Shown one piece after another: positions 45,015-57,373 of a stretch of DNA of 64,000 nt. Made by a program: the position numbers and the translations under genes. This DNA is from Halichoerus grypus (taxonomy: Eukaryota > Chordata > Mammalia > Carnivora > Phocidae), in NCBI RefSeq assembly GCF_964656455.1, contig NC_135717.1:10569033-10633032 (forward strand), written 5' to 3'. The stretch's first letter is position 1. Each line of letters starts with the position of its first letter. A model generated the notes under the pieces. It saw nothing but the letters and a program-made list of their open reading frames with translations. It was not told the origin of the DNA and searched no databases.

Positions 45015-45874
45015 AGTTCAAGTATGTTTGGAATAGCCTGATTAACTCCTCTTTTTTCTGGGACTGAGGAGGATTTCAGGACTTGGGGCTTTTAGTTTTA
45101 AAACCAGGAGTAAACTGGGACACGTTGATCACACGACTTTGAAACAACTTGGTTATGGAAATCTATGAAATCTAAAACCCAGATCAAGTATTGTAGGTGA
45201 AAGTTAAGCATCCAAACAGTGATGTGCAATAAATGTAAAGTATACCCTGACTTTCAAAGGCTTGGCATAGGAAAAAGAATGCAAAATATCCCAATAATTT
45301 TTTTATATTGATTGCATGTCGAAATGATAATATTTTAGATATTGGGTTAAATAAAATGTATTATTAAATTGATTTCATCTGTTTCTTTTTACTTTTTAAA
45401 ACTTCCAAAGGCCATATGGCTTGCATTATATTTTCTTGGACGGCGCTTTTCTAGAGCAGTTAGTTCTTGGGCTGTGGTTGGTGTCGGAATCACTGGAGGT
45501 AGAAACACCCAGGCCCAGGCCGTCTCCTGCTTCGACGAGCCTGGGCCTCTGTTCTTTATCGACCCCCAGGCCTCAATCGTCCTGCTGTGGTGGGGTGGGG
45601 TGAGAGAGTGTGGATGCCAGGAACCCCTTTTCCACTTAAGTCTAGAGTCTCCGCACCCAAGAAAGTGATACCCAAATACAGGCAGGACTTCTCATTCTGC
45701 CTGGCTGGGGCCTAGCGTGGCCTTTACCTCGAGTTCCTAAGCTTAAGAACCCACGTCCTCTCCAGAAGATGAGCACCTACAATGTCCACCCCCTTCAGAG
45801 AAGGTTCTGGCCCCTCTCCACAGGTTGAGAAGTGCTCTCACTCGGGCTGCTTTTGATTCTATTGATCCGGAGTG
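45015..45874. other. Upstream flank, mostly unassigned
   Basis: AT-rich to about 45420, then GC-rich. A possible MER5-like piece ('cggaatcactggaggtagaa') is at about 45486. No exon. Confidence 0.4.
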
Positions 45875-46140
45875 GGATTGGGCATTCCCGCCCCCCGCCC
45901 CCCAGTTCCCCCGTGATTACCAGTGTGCAGCCAGGGTTGAAAACCACCACCCCGAAGCCTCCGCACCCACTTCTCAAACTCCATCTGAGAAAGAGCAGCA
46001 CCTGGGTGCTTGTTAGAAATGCAAACTCTTGGGCCCCATCCAGGACCTGCTCAGTCAGAAACTCCGGGGCTGCGGCCCTCGGGTCTCTGTGTAACAAGCC
46101 CTCCAGGAGATGATGGCAAAATCTCGAGTTGGACAGCCGT
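45875..46140. mobile_element. MER5A-type hAT-Charlie fragments
   Basis: 'gtgattaccagtgtgcagcc' and 'agggttgaaaaccacc' match a MER5A end. A second piece from 45970 reads 'cacctgggtgcttgttagaa', 'atgcaaactcttgggcccca', 'cagtcagaaactccggggct'. Confidence 0.75.
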
Positions 46141-46514
46141 TGCCCTCAAAGAAGAGAAGTCAGCACATGAGCAAGATGGCAGGGTCTGGAGTCTCGTAGA
46201 AGTTCTGGGGGATGGGTGAGGTCATTTCTGTCACTGGCTATACCCTTAGCCCACATGTGGAGCCAAAGCTCTTGGGCTGGACCTAGCGGTCATCTGTCCA
46301 TGGTGGCCTTTATCGACCACCATGGACAATTTATATTTTGGACAATTTCCCACATTATGAGTCCTGTCTTCACAAAGTAGAAGCTTCTACAGCCTTCCTC
46401 ATGGCTGTGGGCAGGCCTATCAGACCAGCGCAAGACGGGCGCAGACTCGGGCACAGACCTGGGCTCGGAAGCCCAGCAGGGGCACGTGCAGCTGTAGGAA
46501 GGCGGCAGGATTCG

Positions 46515-46960
46515 TCCTGGTGATTACCGCTGTGTAACACACAGCCCACCCTTAGCAGAGTAGAACAATGATTTGCTCCGAACTCACAAATTCTGCAGGT
46601 TGGGAATGCAGACGGGGAATGTGGGCACAGTTAGGCTTGGCTCCAAGGTATCGAGCTGGACTTCACCTGGAGACCTTGGATCCTAGGAGTGACTTGAGGG
46701 CCTGGGGACTGGAATCATCTGGAGGTCTGTGCCCTCACATGTCTAGTGCCTGGATAGGCTGAGCTGGGATTGTCAACCAGAGCCCTCCTTTGCGTGGCCT
46801 GGGCTTCTCACAGCGTGGAGGCTGGACTCCCAGAGGGAGCAACTCCAGAGGCAGTGTTCCACGAGAGTCAGGTAGAAACCATATGGCCTTTTTTTAACCT
46901 CAGATGCCACATGGGGTCACTTTCGTGGTATCCTCTTGGTCAAAACAGGCACAAGCCCGC
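46515..46960 (-). mobile_element. MLT1-like repeat, diverged
   Basis: It begins 'gattaccgctgtgtaacaca' and continues with 'cacaaattctgcaggttggg'. The pattern fits a reversed MaLR-type LTR. Low precision. Confidence 0.45.
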
Positions 46961-47061
46961 CTTGAGTCAAGAAGAGGGGAGGGGTCGTAGGCTTCACCAC
47001 TTGGTGGAGGAGTGACAAAGTCACCCTGAAGAGTGAGTTAGATGGAATTCTTAGTTAGCCA

Positions 47062-47274
47062 TTTTTTAAAAAAGATTTTATCCATTTCTTTATTTGTTTA
47101 TTTAGAGGACCAGCTGGGGGGAGGGGCAGAGGGAGAAGGAAAGAGAGGATCCCAAGCCGACTCCACGCTGAGCGCAAAGCCCGACATGGGGCTCGATCCC
47201 ACGACCCTGAGGTCATGCCCTGAGCCGAAACCAAGAGTCAGACGCTTAACTGACTGAGCCACCCCGGCGCCCCT
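47062..47274 (-). mobile_element. Can-SINE, full length, diverged
   Basis: 'aaaaagattttatccatttc', 'atggggctcgatcccacgac', 'tgactgagccaccccggcgc'. Flanking agccattttt and agtcattttt suggest a decayed target duplication. Confidence 0.9.
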
Positions 47275-47432
47275 GTGCAGTCATTTTTGGAAACATCCAC
47301 CACTTAGAAAGGTGAGGTCCCTAGGAGAAGGTGTGGCTTGTGGAAGTTCTGCCCCATGGTATGGACAAGGGTCTGCAGGTTCAGCCTAAACCCTGTTTCT
47401 CCAGCTCCCCCAAAGATTCTGTTCTTAATCTT

Positions 47433-47547
47433 CTCTTTTTTTGAAGATTTTATTTTTAAGTAGTCTCTACACCCCACGTGGGGCTCGAACTCACAACCCC
47501 AAGTTCAAGAGTCGCATGCTCTTCAGTCAGAACCAGTCAGGTGCCCC
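47433..47547 (-). mobile_element. Short Can-SINE (old variant)
   Basis: The 115-bp form without the purine-rich block: 'gattttatttttaagtagtc', 'cgtggggctcgaactcacaa'. A perfect 13-bp target duplication (tgttcttaatctt) lies at 47420-47432 and 47548-47560. Confidence 0.9.
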
Positions 47548-47630
47548 TGTTCTTAATCTTTTTAAATTACGTTTTTTATCTTGAGAGAATGGTAGATGCA
47601 TATGCAGTTGTAAGAAATAATATGGGGAGG

Positions 47631-47806
47631 GAGCGCCTGGGGGGCTCAGGCAGTTAAATTCAGGGTTGTGAGATCGAGCCCTGGTTTGAGCTCTGAGCTC
47701 AGCGGGGAGTCTGCTTGAGAGTCTCTCTCTTTCTCCCTCTGCCCCTCCCCACCGTGCTCACTCTCTCTCTCCAAAACAAATAAATAAATCTTAAAAAAAA
47801 AAAGAA
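47631..47806 (+). mobile_element. Can-SINE inside the L1, rearranged middle
   Basis: Head 'gagcgcctggggggctcagg', tail 'aaataaataaatctt' with A11. The target duplication is 19 bp with one mismatch (47612-47630 and 47807-47825). The tRNA-like region lacks the usual 'gtctgccttcggctcaggtc' stretch. Confidence 0.93.
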
Positions 47807-48033
47807 AAGAAATAATACGGGGAGGTCCCCTGTACCCTCCATCCAGTTTCCACCCATAGTCATATCTTGTAAAAATAACAGTACAATCTCACACCCAGGA
47901 AATTGACGCTGATACAATCCACTCAGCTTATTTGGATTTCCACAATTTTACATGTAATCATGTGTGTGGTATGTGTGTGTTTAGTTCTAGGCAACTTACT
48001 CAATATTTCAAAAATGTACTCTTTTCCACTGAA

Positions 48034-48163
48034 GATTTTTTTTAAGTAGGCTCCATGCCTAGGGTGGAGCCCAATGCAGGGCTTGAACTCACGACCCTGA
48101 GATCAAGATCTGAGCTGAGATCAAGAGTTGGACACTCAACTGACTGAGCCACCCAGGCGCCCC
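48034..48163 (-). mobile_element. Short Can-SINE (old variant)
   Basis: 'gattttttttaagtaggctc', 'gggcttgaactcacgaccct', 'gactgagccacccaggcgcc'. Confidence 0.85.
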
Positions 48164-48626
48164 ACCACCCCAGTTTTATTGAGCTATAGTTCATGTGCAG
48201 AAGTATATATGTTTAAGATGTACAGCATAATAATTTGACTTACATACGTTGTGAAATGATTGCCCCAGTAAGTTCAGTTAGCATGCGTCATCTCCTATAG
48301 ATAGAAAAAAAGAAAAGGAAAAAGAATGTCTTTTCCCTTGTGATCAGAACTCTTAGGGTTGGCTCTTAACTTCCCTGTGTATCATGTTGTACATTATGTC
48401 CCTAGTAGTGAGTTATGTTATAACTGGAAGTTTGTCCCCTTGGATCTCCTTCATCCAGTTTAAGATCATACTCTTCATTTTAGAACAGTTTTGAAATCAC
48501 AGGAAAATTGGGAAGAGAGTACATGGGTTCCTGAGTATCCTGCACCCAAGATATTGTTGCAATTGATGAACCAATATTGATACATTACCATTAATTAAAG
48601 CCCATGCTTTATTCAGATTTCCCTAG

Positions 48627-48952
48627 TTTTTTTTTAAGATTTTATTTTTTTTTAAATTTTTTAAAAAAGATTTTATGTATTTGATAGAGAGAGACACAGA
48701 GAGAGAGGGAACACAAGCAGGGCAGTGGGAGAGGGAGAGAAGCAGGCTTCCTGTGGAGCAGGGAGCCTGATGCGGGGCTCGATCCCAGCACCCTGGGATC
48801 ATGACCTGAGCCGAAGTCTTAACGACTGAGCCACCCAGGTGCCCCTTAAAGATTTTATTTTTAAGTAATCTCTATACTCACCCTGGGGCTCAAACTCACA
48901 ACCCTGGGATCAAGAGTTGCTCGCTCCACTGACTGAGCCAGCCGGGTGCCCC
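48627..48952 (-). mobile_element. Short Can-SINE interrupted by a younger Can-SINE
   Basis: The outer element is in two parts, 48627-48644 (T-rich tail) and 48846-48952 (body and head). The whole is flanked by a perfect 13-bp target duplication, cagatttccctag, at 48614-48626 and 48953-48965. Confidence 0.9.
48645..48845 (-). mobile_element. Can-SINE nested in the tail of another Can-SINE
   Basis: A full-length minus-strand element with 'gatgcggggctcgatcccag' and 'ctgagccacccaggtgcccc'. The host tail text 'aagattttattttt' appears on both sides, consistent with target duplication. Confidence 0.9.
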
Positions 48953-49139
48953 CAGATTTCCCTAGGTTTTACCTAACATCCCTTCTCTCTCCCAAGATCC
49001 CATCCCTGATACCACATGACATTTCATTGTCGTATCATGTCTCCTCAGGCTCCTCTTGGCTGTGACAGGTTACTCAAGATTTAAAAATAAATTCCTTTTC
49101 TATGGGACCAGAATGGACTCTGTTGTTTGCAACTAAGCT

Positions 49140-49395
49140 GTGCACGAGGCCTTCAAGGCTCACTGCGGTGTGGTCTCCTCTCACTCCTATAGCCCCATCG
49201 ACCACCACTCAGCCCCAGACTCTATCCTCCATCAAGAACACCTCCCTCCCTCCTACATCCGCTCTCCCTGCCTCTGGCCCCTTGCACGGACTGACAGACA
49301 CATCTTTATTTGACCTCTGGTGTCACCTTCTCTGGGAAGCCTTCCATGACCTTTCCAGGCCTGCCCCTCCTCTGTGCATCAGGCGAGGCCGTGGA
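49140..49395 (+). repeat. L2 fragment
   Basis: 'ctctggccccttgcacggac', 'tggtgtcaccttctctggga', 'agccttccatgacctttcc'. Confidence 0.75.
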
Positions 49396-49399
49396 CTTA

Positions 49400-49590
49400 T
49401 TTAGAACGTGGTCTTTGATGTCAGATTTGCCTGAGCTCCAGTCTGGGACTAGTTTCGCAGTCTCTGGGCACACACTCCGTTCCTCGTGTGCAGAACTGGA
49501 TAAGAGATCCTGTCTTGCGGGTTGCAGTGAGGACCCAAGATAATGCTGGAAAGCACACAGCGCAGTGCCAGACACAGAGTACCCCCCTCC
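49400..49590 (+). repeat. MIR
   Basis: 'gtggtctttgatgtcagatt', 'gcctgagctccagtctggga', 'cacacagcgcagtgccagac'. Confidence 0.7.
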
Positions 49591-49984
49591 CCAAGTATAT
49601 GTAGCTGTGACCCTCCCTGCAGCCCCTCCCCCATGCCCCTCCCTGAGGTTCAAGTTGTCCCATGACCACGGGGGCTGGCCACTTTACCTCGGCTAATTTG
49701 TTAGTTCTGCGAGGACAGAGGCCACTTCGTTTTTACCTTTCTCTTCTCAGGGTTGGCCTCACACCAACTGTTTGCTCAAGCGGCCTAAAAGGATGGCCCG
49801 CTCCATGTCTCGTGGCTCCCACCTCATGGGCCCACGTGAGGCCCTTCTTCCTTCAGAACGACCTGCTAGGAAAGCTTTGCTCTCTCTCAAGGTCGGCTAA
49901 GACTTCTCTGGACAATAAGAACAGCCTGTCTGAAGGGAATCTCTTTTCTGTGACAACGTGGCGGCGCCATGTTTGACGTGAGGC
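49591..49984. other. Upstream flank, partly L2-like
   Basis: 'gttagttctgcgaggacaga' at about 49699 looks like an L2 end. No gene. Confidence 0.4.
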
Positions 49985-50110
49985 CCTGGTATCTGGGGCC
50001 ACCGGGCCTGGGTTTCAATCCGAGTTCTGTTGCTCACAAGCTGTGTGGACCTCGGGCAAGTGACTGACCTCTCTGTGCCTCATTTCCTCATCTGCCAGTT
50101 TGGGACCAGC
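49985..50110 (+). repeat. MIR
   Basis: 'gcctgggtttcaatccgagt', 'gtgtggacctcgggcaagtg', 'actgacctctctgtgcctca'. Confidence 0.9.
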
Positions 50111-50814
50111 TACATAACTTGTGGGACCCAATGCAAAATGAAAGTGCAGGGCCCTTGTTTCGGAAATCATGAAGGATTTCGAAATGGCCCGAGCAGAGCC
50201 TGCCACCAAGCGAGTGACTGCGTAGGTCACAAGCCACTGGGGCCCTGGGCTCCACCTGGGTCATCCAGCTTTGCCTTCTCCCTGTCCCCTTCCTTTCACA
50301 TGTGCCCAGGTCCGCAGAGGGGAAAGAAGGTGGTCTTTCCATTGCCCATCAGCCCATTCACCATATTTCTTTATCACTGGCTTGGGGCCAGGGATGTGGG
50401 TTTTGTCTGCCCGGCTTGGGGCTGTAGCCTCAGAGCCTGGAACACTAGGTCTGGTCCCACTAAGTGTTTATTGAACGGACAATGGCATGAATGAATGGAG
50501 GCAGGGAGAAGCATTGCTGGTGGGGCAAGACTCAGTTTCTCCATCTGTAAAATGGAAGGGAGTGGCCTGGAAGATCTTAAGCTCTCCTTTCAAGTCTACG
50601 ATCCCATGTTGCCATTGCTCAAAACAGACCTGAGATCCCCTTTGGGGATTTGTCCTCAGAGGGGGAAACAGGCTCTGACTTTTCCACGCCCATGGCTTGG
50701 ATTTGCGAAACAGATGACAGAATGTTCTGTAAGTCTGCTGGTGTGGTAGGGAGAATCTGGGCTGGGAGGCAAATCTGCGCCTCTGGACTGGAGTCCCCCC
50801 CTTTGCCAGAGGGG
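50111..50814 (+). repeat. Short L2 and MIR pieces in unassigned sequence
   Basis: An L2-like end, 'aagtgtttattgaacggaca' with 'gaatgaatgg', lies at about 50462-50500, and a MIR core, 'tttctccatctgtaaaatgg', at about 50534. No gene is seen. Confidence 0.5.
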
Positions 50815-50960
50815 CCCCTTCAGGGCCTCAGTTTCTATGTCTGTAAGATGGGGACAATAGTGTCACCCCAAAGAGCTGGAAAGGGTGCTGGCAGGAGCCC
50901 TTTGTAACCCGTGTGGCACCCGGTAAGTGCAAAGGCATGTGACCACCTCGGGTAGTCACA
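50815..50960 (+). repeat. MIR
   Basis: 'gcctcagtttctatgtctgt', 'aagatggggacaatagtgtc'. Confidence 0.75.
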
Positions 50961-52131
50961 TGAGGAGTGACCGGCTGATAAGACCTTCTTCACGTGTGTC
51001 TGTTCCTCTGACTCAGAAGGCTGCTGTCAAGGGCAAGTTCTGAGCCGAGGGACGGAGGGGCCCTGCTGGGGACTCACAGATGAGCGAGACACACATTCTA
51101 GTTGGGAGGTGGGGGAGGTTATTGTCAAGAAACAAGTAAAGATGTGCACACGCTCTGAAGACAATAAACCAGTGTGATTTGATGGGGATTGGACGCTCTG
51201 AGGTCAGGACCAAGCAGCCTGCTGGTAAAGATCTGGAAGAAGAGCCCACGGGAAGAATGCAGGGTGAACACAGGAACTAGAAGTGGGTGATGGGCTACTT
51301 TCAGAGGCAGTGAGTTTCCCACTTTTCCCACAGTTCCCCACAGTGGGAAAGAGGCCACAGGAGTTAAGTGATGGTCAGGAGTCGTAGAGGGGTCTCTGGT
51401 GGGAGGTTAGATTTGGGAAGTTGGGGGTAAGAGCCAAGTGTGGGGGCTCCTTAAAGTCTGGGTTTAGACTTTCCCTGGAGCCCAGAGACCCCCAACCTAC
51501 TCAGGGTCCCAGGAAGGGGTGAGTCCTGGGTGTGGAGGCTATGGGCTGCTTAAGTGTGGTGGGGGTGGAAAAAAGAAGAGAGGGAGGGTCAAGAGAACTT
51601 AATGTGGGCAAGAGGTATCTTTTTCTGGGGCTCAGGTTCTTTCTAGATCTTTCTCTAGTCCCTAGGTGAGCTGACCTTGAATCTCCTCCCCTGTGTTTGA
51701 CAAACAACACTGAGGACCATGGGGAGTCACTAAGGTTCTTGAGCAGAGAAGGAGCCCAATCAAATGGCTGTCCACTTGGCCTATTCTGAGGGGGGCCAGG
51801 CCTCAGCCACCTCCCTTTCTCACACTTTCCACAGGGCTGCAGGAAGAAGAGATTGCTCTGATTCTTTGCTGGAGATGCCCTTCCCACGCACTCCCTTGCA
51901 CCCCCATAACAAAGGATTACCAGTCCCCAAAGTGCAGTAGACTGTCTTAATGTAAACAGTCATAGCTTAATCCTCACCAGCCATTGTCCTGATCTCGGGG
52001 CAGGGTCTTCTTTCCCTGTTGCTCCCAGGGCCAGGAGACTGAGGGACCAGATGCCAGCCTCTCAGCTGCAAATCTGTACTTAGACACCAGGCATGACTCA
52101 GCTCCACCATAGTAGAGTATAGGATATAGAA
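50961..52131. other. Upstream flank, minor L2-like pieces
   Basis: Reversed L2-like text occurs at about 51060-51200 ('gagacacacattctagttgg') and about 51720-51770. No exon or intact element. Confidence 0.4.
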
Positions 52132-52375
52132 AACCAGCCAATCAACCAACCAACCAACCAACCAACCAACCAACCAACCAACCAAACAACGAACTAACCA
52201 ACCAACCAACAAACCAACCAACAAACCAACCAACCAACCAAACCAACCAACCAACCAACCAATCAACCAACCAACCAACCAACCAAACAACCAACCAATC
52301 AACCAACCAACCAACGAACTAACCAACCAACCAACAAACCAACCAACGAACTAACCAACCAACCAACCAACCAAC
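52132..52375. repeat. (CCAA)n tetranucleotide array, about 244 bp
   Basis: About 60 units of AACC/CCAA with variants (aatcaacc, aaacaacc, gaactaacc). Longer phrases containing caacgaactaaccaaccaac recur within it, showing higher-order duplication. Confidence 0.95.
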
Positions 52376-52429
52376 ATTGCAGCCTAGAGAGCCAGGCTGA
52401 GCTGGATTTTGGCCTCTACTCCCTTTTGT

Positions 52430-52620
52430 GCTGTGCTAGTTACATCTTTTTTCTCTGCTTTGGTTTCCTTATCTGTAAAATGGGCATAACGGTGTCTCTC
52501 TCACAGAGTGTGAGTATGTGCATGTGTGGGGGATTAAATGAAAGAATGCCTTTAAGAAGGCACCCAGTGCTGTTCCTGACATACAGGAGATGCTCAGTAA
52601 ATATTTGTTGAATGCATGAA
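52430..52620 (+). repeat. MIR/L2-type repeat, well preserved
   Basis: 'ggtttccttatctgtaaaat', 'gattaaatgaaagaatgcct', 'gagatgctcagtaaatattt', 'gttgaatgcatgaatg'. Confidence 0.85.
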
Positions 52621-52754
52621 TGCATGGAGGAACAGCCCTTTGGCAGCCTGTGGCCCCTACTCTCTATGGCTCCGCATCTGATGGCTCCCCTTGGTGAAGG
52701 AGGAGAGGAAAGAAATGGGTGTGTCCAGGGCTTCTCCTTGGTGCCTGTATGTGT

Positions 52755-52835
52755 GTTGTTACATCGGATCCTCTGGAGAGGCAGGGATTCATACGACCAT
52801 TCTGCAGACGGCAAGGCAGAGGCTAGGGGAGGTTA
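52755..52835 (-). repeat. MIR fragment
   Basis: Reversed MIR-like: 'accattctgcagacggcaag', 'gcagaggctaggggaggtta'. Confidence 0.55.
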
Positions 52836-54224
52836 GGAGAAGAGGAAGCTCTGGATACAGCTTTCCTTGGGTCTCACAAGGGCCAATGCCAGGACCGAGC
52901 TCCTAGAGGTACCTAAGGAACACTCACTGATTGAAGTCACCGTGGTGACAGCAGGGACACCATCCCCTTTCTTGTGCCGTCATTGGGCAGGGCTAGGGCC
53001 AGGGCAGGGGGCCACCAAGTCTTTCCTTCTCTCTCTCCCCCCATCACGCATCATTTCCTCTCATGGCCTCCTCCTGCCTCCTCCCCCTTCCTACAAACTC
53101 CTCAGCCTGTGCCCCTCCAGCTTTTGTCCTTTTTTGTCATAATCTGTGACTGAGGACAGCCTGTGTAGCCTCTAAGAAACCAAAGGTCGACACTGTGGAA
53201 GACAGAGGAGGAGGGGCCTCCATGTCCTTATCACTCACACTCCTGGGCCTCAGTTTCCTTATCTGTAAATAGGGCTTGTTGTAAGGATTTGGGGTGGTGT
53301 GGGCGGGTGCTGAGGCCAGGCCTGACCAATGGGAAATGCCCAGCAGGTGTCACTTGTGATTATGATTATCATTTTGCCTGTTTCTGAGGCTGGCCTTACT
53401 CCAGCTCTTTAGTGTCCTGGGAACTGATTCTGGAAAGGGTTAGGGCCTGAGATTCTGAAGGTGTGATTTTTGAGTAAATTGTGCCTCAATTTCATGATCA
53501 CTAAATTGCAAGTCTCTGGATGGCTGCCTGGCCCAGGGTGGCTGTCGGAAAAATCATAACCGAATCCCGGGGAACTCACACAGAGCCAAGTTTGGATTGT
53601 AAAGTCAGGGAGGGCAGGGTTAGGATGGCGTGTGCCCTTCCTCACAGTGACGTTCATTCAAGGCTTGTGGGATGACTGGCAACTGGCATGTGGGGGGTGG
53701 ATCCTGGGGGTTCCCGGGTGACCCCAGATCCAAAGCAGCCCCCGAGATCCTTCTCCGCAGATCGTGGGAGAGGGAGCTGGGTCCGGGGCACCCTTTTGGA
53801 CATTGCAAGGAGGATTTTCTCTCTTGGGAGGGAATCTGCTCTCTTTAAAATCCTTTGCAAAGATGCTGGGCTGGCTGGTGACACATTAGCCACGTTGCAG
53901 TGAAAAGAGCAATTTATCAGGGGATGTTCCTTCCAGGGATCCAGAGCCTTTCAGAACTTGATTGCGGTTAATGCACCAACCTTTCCAAAGTGTTTTATGG
54001 CACTCTCAAATGAGATAATGAAGCCCTTTAATTTACTGTTCAACTCCCAAACAGAGTGAGCAGGTCAGGCATCCTCCTTGCCCCAGGCCCGCAGAGGGGG
54101 AAGGCTCAGGAGGCCCCGTGCATCCAGCGTGTTGTCATGAACTTCTCCACTGGGGCTGCCCAGCCCCCAGTGGGAGGTGGCATGCAGCTCTGGGCAGCCC
54201 CCATCTTGTGGCTTCCTTCATGTG
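52836..54224. other. Upstream flank with one short MIR
   Basis: A MIR core, 'cctcagtttccttatctgta', lies at about 53249. Otherwise no recognised content and no exon. Confidence 0.45.
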
Positions 54225-54370
54225 TATCCTCAAGCAGATCACTTACTCTCCTGAAGCCTCCATTCCATCATCTGCAGAATGGGGATGATAACACCACCAT
54301 GGCTGGGGTGTGGTAAGATTAAGGACAGTGCCTGGCGCCAGGTAGATGATCAATAATTGGAAGTTGTCAT
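54225..54370 (+). repeat. MIR
   Basis: 'caagcagatcacttactctc', 'catctgcagaatggggatga', 'gacagtgcctggcgccaggt'. Confidence 0.85.
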
Positions 54371-54424
54371 TGGGTAGTGAAACGGAGCCCCAAGACCCAA
54401 AGTTCTCAGAGGAAATTGTACCTG

Positions 54425-54600
54425 CTGCTGGTCCCAGGGAACGTTCCCCAGCTGATGCCACCTGCAGCAGAGGTGAGTTGTCCCCATGGAGCCTTGCCCA
54501 AACCCTAAGTTCATAGGTAAACGAAATGTTTTGTTGTTTGAAACCACTGAGTTTGGCACGGTGTGTTTCACTGCCATAGACAACGGATACAGAGTTCTTC
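54425..54600 (+). mobile_element. MLT1-type LTR 3' part
   Basis: 'ccagctgatgccacctgcag', 'aggtgagttgtccccatgga', 'gccttgcccaaaccctaagt', 'gttgtttgaaaccactgagt'. Confidence 0.8.
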
Positions 54601-55069
54601 CCGTGTTCTCACGCATTCTCCTTCCCTGGGACTCAGACCTGGATCCCTGGGGCTGGGCCCAGGATCAATCGGAGGGACTGATCTGGCACTGTCTACTTGG
54701 GTCTGACACTTCTCTTCCTGCAGGGGGAGTCTCTTCCTGGGAAGCTCTTGGGTCTTTCTCCCTGACAGCCCCCTGGGGGCAACTTCACCAGTCCTCTGGA
54801 ATGGACTAGATATCCTTCATTTTTGGAGGGCCAGGGTTTAGATTAAAGCCAGGACACCCTCTCCTCGATTCTTAGCCTCCACCCCTGGCCAGAATCCCAG
54901 TTATTTTATGAGCGGGAAAAGCATGGAAATGGGAGACTGGGTTTTGGATTTTCCAATGCTTTTCAGGCCGCTTCCCGGTGCTACGTGCAGAGGCCGATGC
55001 TCCAGAGAGGTCCCTCTGTGTCTCAGTAAGGCCCCAAGTCACTTCATCACCTTTTCACAGACTGTACAC

Positions 55070-55604
55070 CCAAAATGATCAGTAAGCATATGAAAAGGGG
55101 CTCGACCTCATTTTTAGCAGGGAGATGCAAGTTAAAACCCCAAGCATCCCCCAGCTATGATTATCTGCAAAGGCGCGTTGTTCAGACCACCTTCCATGCA
55201 TTCGTGGCCTCAGTGTATGTGGTCCCACCTGCCATTTTGGCTAACTGGGGACAAGTGTGATGGGCCATTCCGGCTCTGATGCTCCCTCTGAGGCTAGGGG
55301 AGGCACATGTCCTCCCTCTTTTGCTCCTGCTTCCTTCCTTCCAACAGGTGTTGATCTCAAGAGCACTCGTTAATGAACATTCTGTGTGCTGAACACCATT
55401 TCTGAGTCTGTTTCCTGGGGAACCTCACCTCTGACAACCACAGATCCGCTAGAATGGCTAAAATACTTTGAAAAAAATCACACAATTTTATCTATCTAAA
55501 TTGCTCACTCGTTCTCCCCAACAGGTAAAGCCCTATCCTGTTTTTCACGTTTTGAAACTTTATAAACCGGAACTAGATCATGCACATAATATGGTCAGTT
55601 GATG
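55070..55604 (+). mobile_element. Old L1 pieces left of the RPL6 copy
   Basis: 'gatcagtaagcatatgaaaa' and 'gatgcaagttaaaacccc' match L1 ORF2-derived text. 'gcacataatatggtcagttg' just before the RPL6 copy also reads as L1. Text between is less clear. Confidence 0.55.
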
Positions 55605-56528
<924 letters not shown>

Positions 56529-56802
56529 ACTTGGAGTTCTCCAGACTCAGACTCTCCAATTTACTGGAGGAATGGTCATCATGTCAACAAACGGTGCTGG
56601 AACAACGACATCCGTATAAAAAAATATAAGAAGCAATTAAAAATAACCATGATTACCTATATCTCACAACTTACACAAAGATTAACTCGAAATGGATCCC
56701 AGACCTAAATGCAAAACCTAAAATTAAGATATTTCCAGAAGGAAACAAAGGAGTCAATCTTTGTGACTTTTGGTTAGGCAAAAATTTTTAGGTATAGTTT
56801 CT

Positions 56803-56912
56803 TTTTTTTTAATTTTATTTTTAAGTAATCTCTGCATCCAACGTGGGGCTCGGACCCACAACTCTGAGATCAAGAGTCCCACGTTCCACCAACTGAGCCA
56901 GTCAGGTGCCCC
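56803..56912 (-). mobile_element. Short Can-SINE (old variant)
   Basis: 'ttttaagtaatctctgcatc', 'cgtggggctcggacccacaa', 'caactgagccagtcaggtgc'. The target duplication is 15 bp with two mismatches (56788-56802 and 56913-56927). Confidence 0.9.
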
Positions 56913-56993
56913 TTAGATATAATTTCTATATCCATGGGGTATTGGAGAAAAATATGCTAAATTAGATTTCATCAAAATTAAAAGCATCTGATT

Positions 56994-57185
56994 ATTTATT
57001 TATTTATTTGTTTTCAAAGATTTTATTTATTTGACACAGAGAGAGAGCACAAGCAGGGGGAGTGGGAGAGGGAGAAGCAGGCTCCTTGCTGAGCAGGGAG
57101 CCCGATGCAGGGCTCGATCCCAGGACCCTGGGATCATGACCTGAACCGAAGGCAGATGCTTAACGACTGAGCCACCCAGGCGCCC
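56994..57185 (-). mobile_element. Can-SINE, full length
   Basis: 'gggctcgatcccaggaccct', 'acgactgagccacccaggcg'. A perfect 10-bp target duplication (gcatctgatt) lies at 56984-56993 and 57186-57195. Confidence 0.95.
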
Positions 57186-57195
57186 GCATCTGATT

Positions 57196-57364
57196 TTTTA
57201 AAAAGATTTTATTTTATTTTATTTATTTATTTATTTATTTTAGAGGGAGGGAGGGGCAGAGGGAGAGGGAGCCCAAAAAGGGGCTTGATCTCATGACCCT
57301 GAGGTGATGACCTGAGCTGAAATCAAGAGTTGGATGCTTAACTGACCGAGCTACCCAGGTGCCC
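57196..57364 (-). mobile_element. Can-SINE, older
   Basis: 'gattttattttattttattt', 'gcttgatctcatgaccctga', 'gaccgagctacccaggtgcc'. The flanking ctgatt repeats suggest it inserted at the target also used next door. Confidence 0.9.
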
Positions 57365-57373
57365 CTGATTATC

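Larger units (their letters stand above)
47560..49090 (-). mobile_element. Old L1 fragment(s) carrying several SINEs
   Basis: Minus-strand L1M text resumes between SINEs: 'agaatggtagatgcatatgc', 'ggaggtcccctgtaccctcc', 'gatacaatccactcagctta', 'attgagctatagttcatgtg', 'gttgtgaaatgattgcccca', 'ccctgataccacatgacatt'. More than one L1 piece may be involved. Confidence 0.7.

Noticed and set aside
51967..52326. A Gly-Trp-Leu-Val repeat protein on the minus strand
   Set aside because: It is the translation of the (CCAA)n array.
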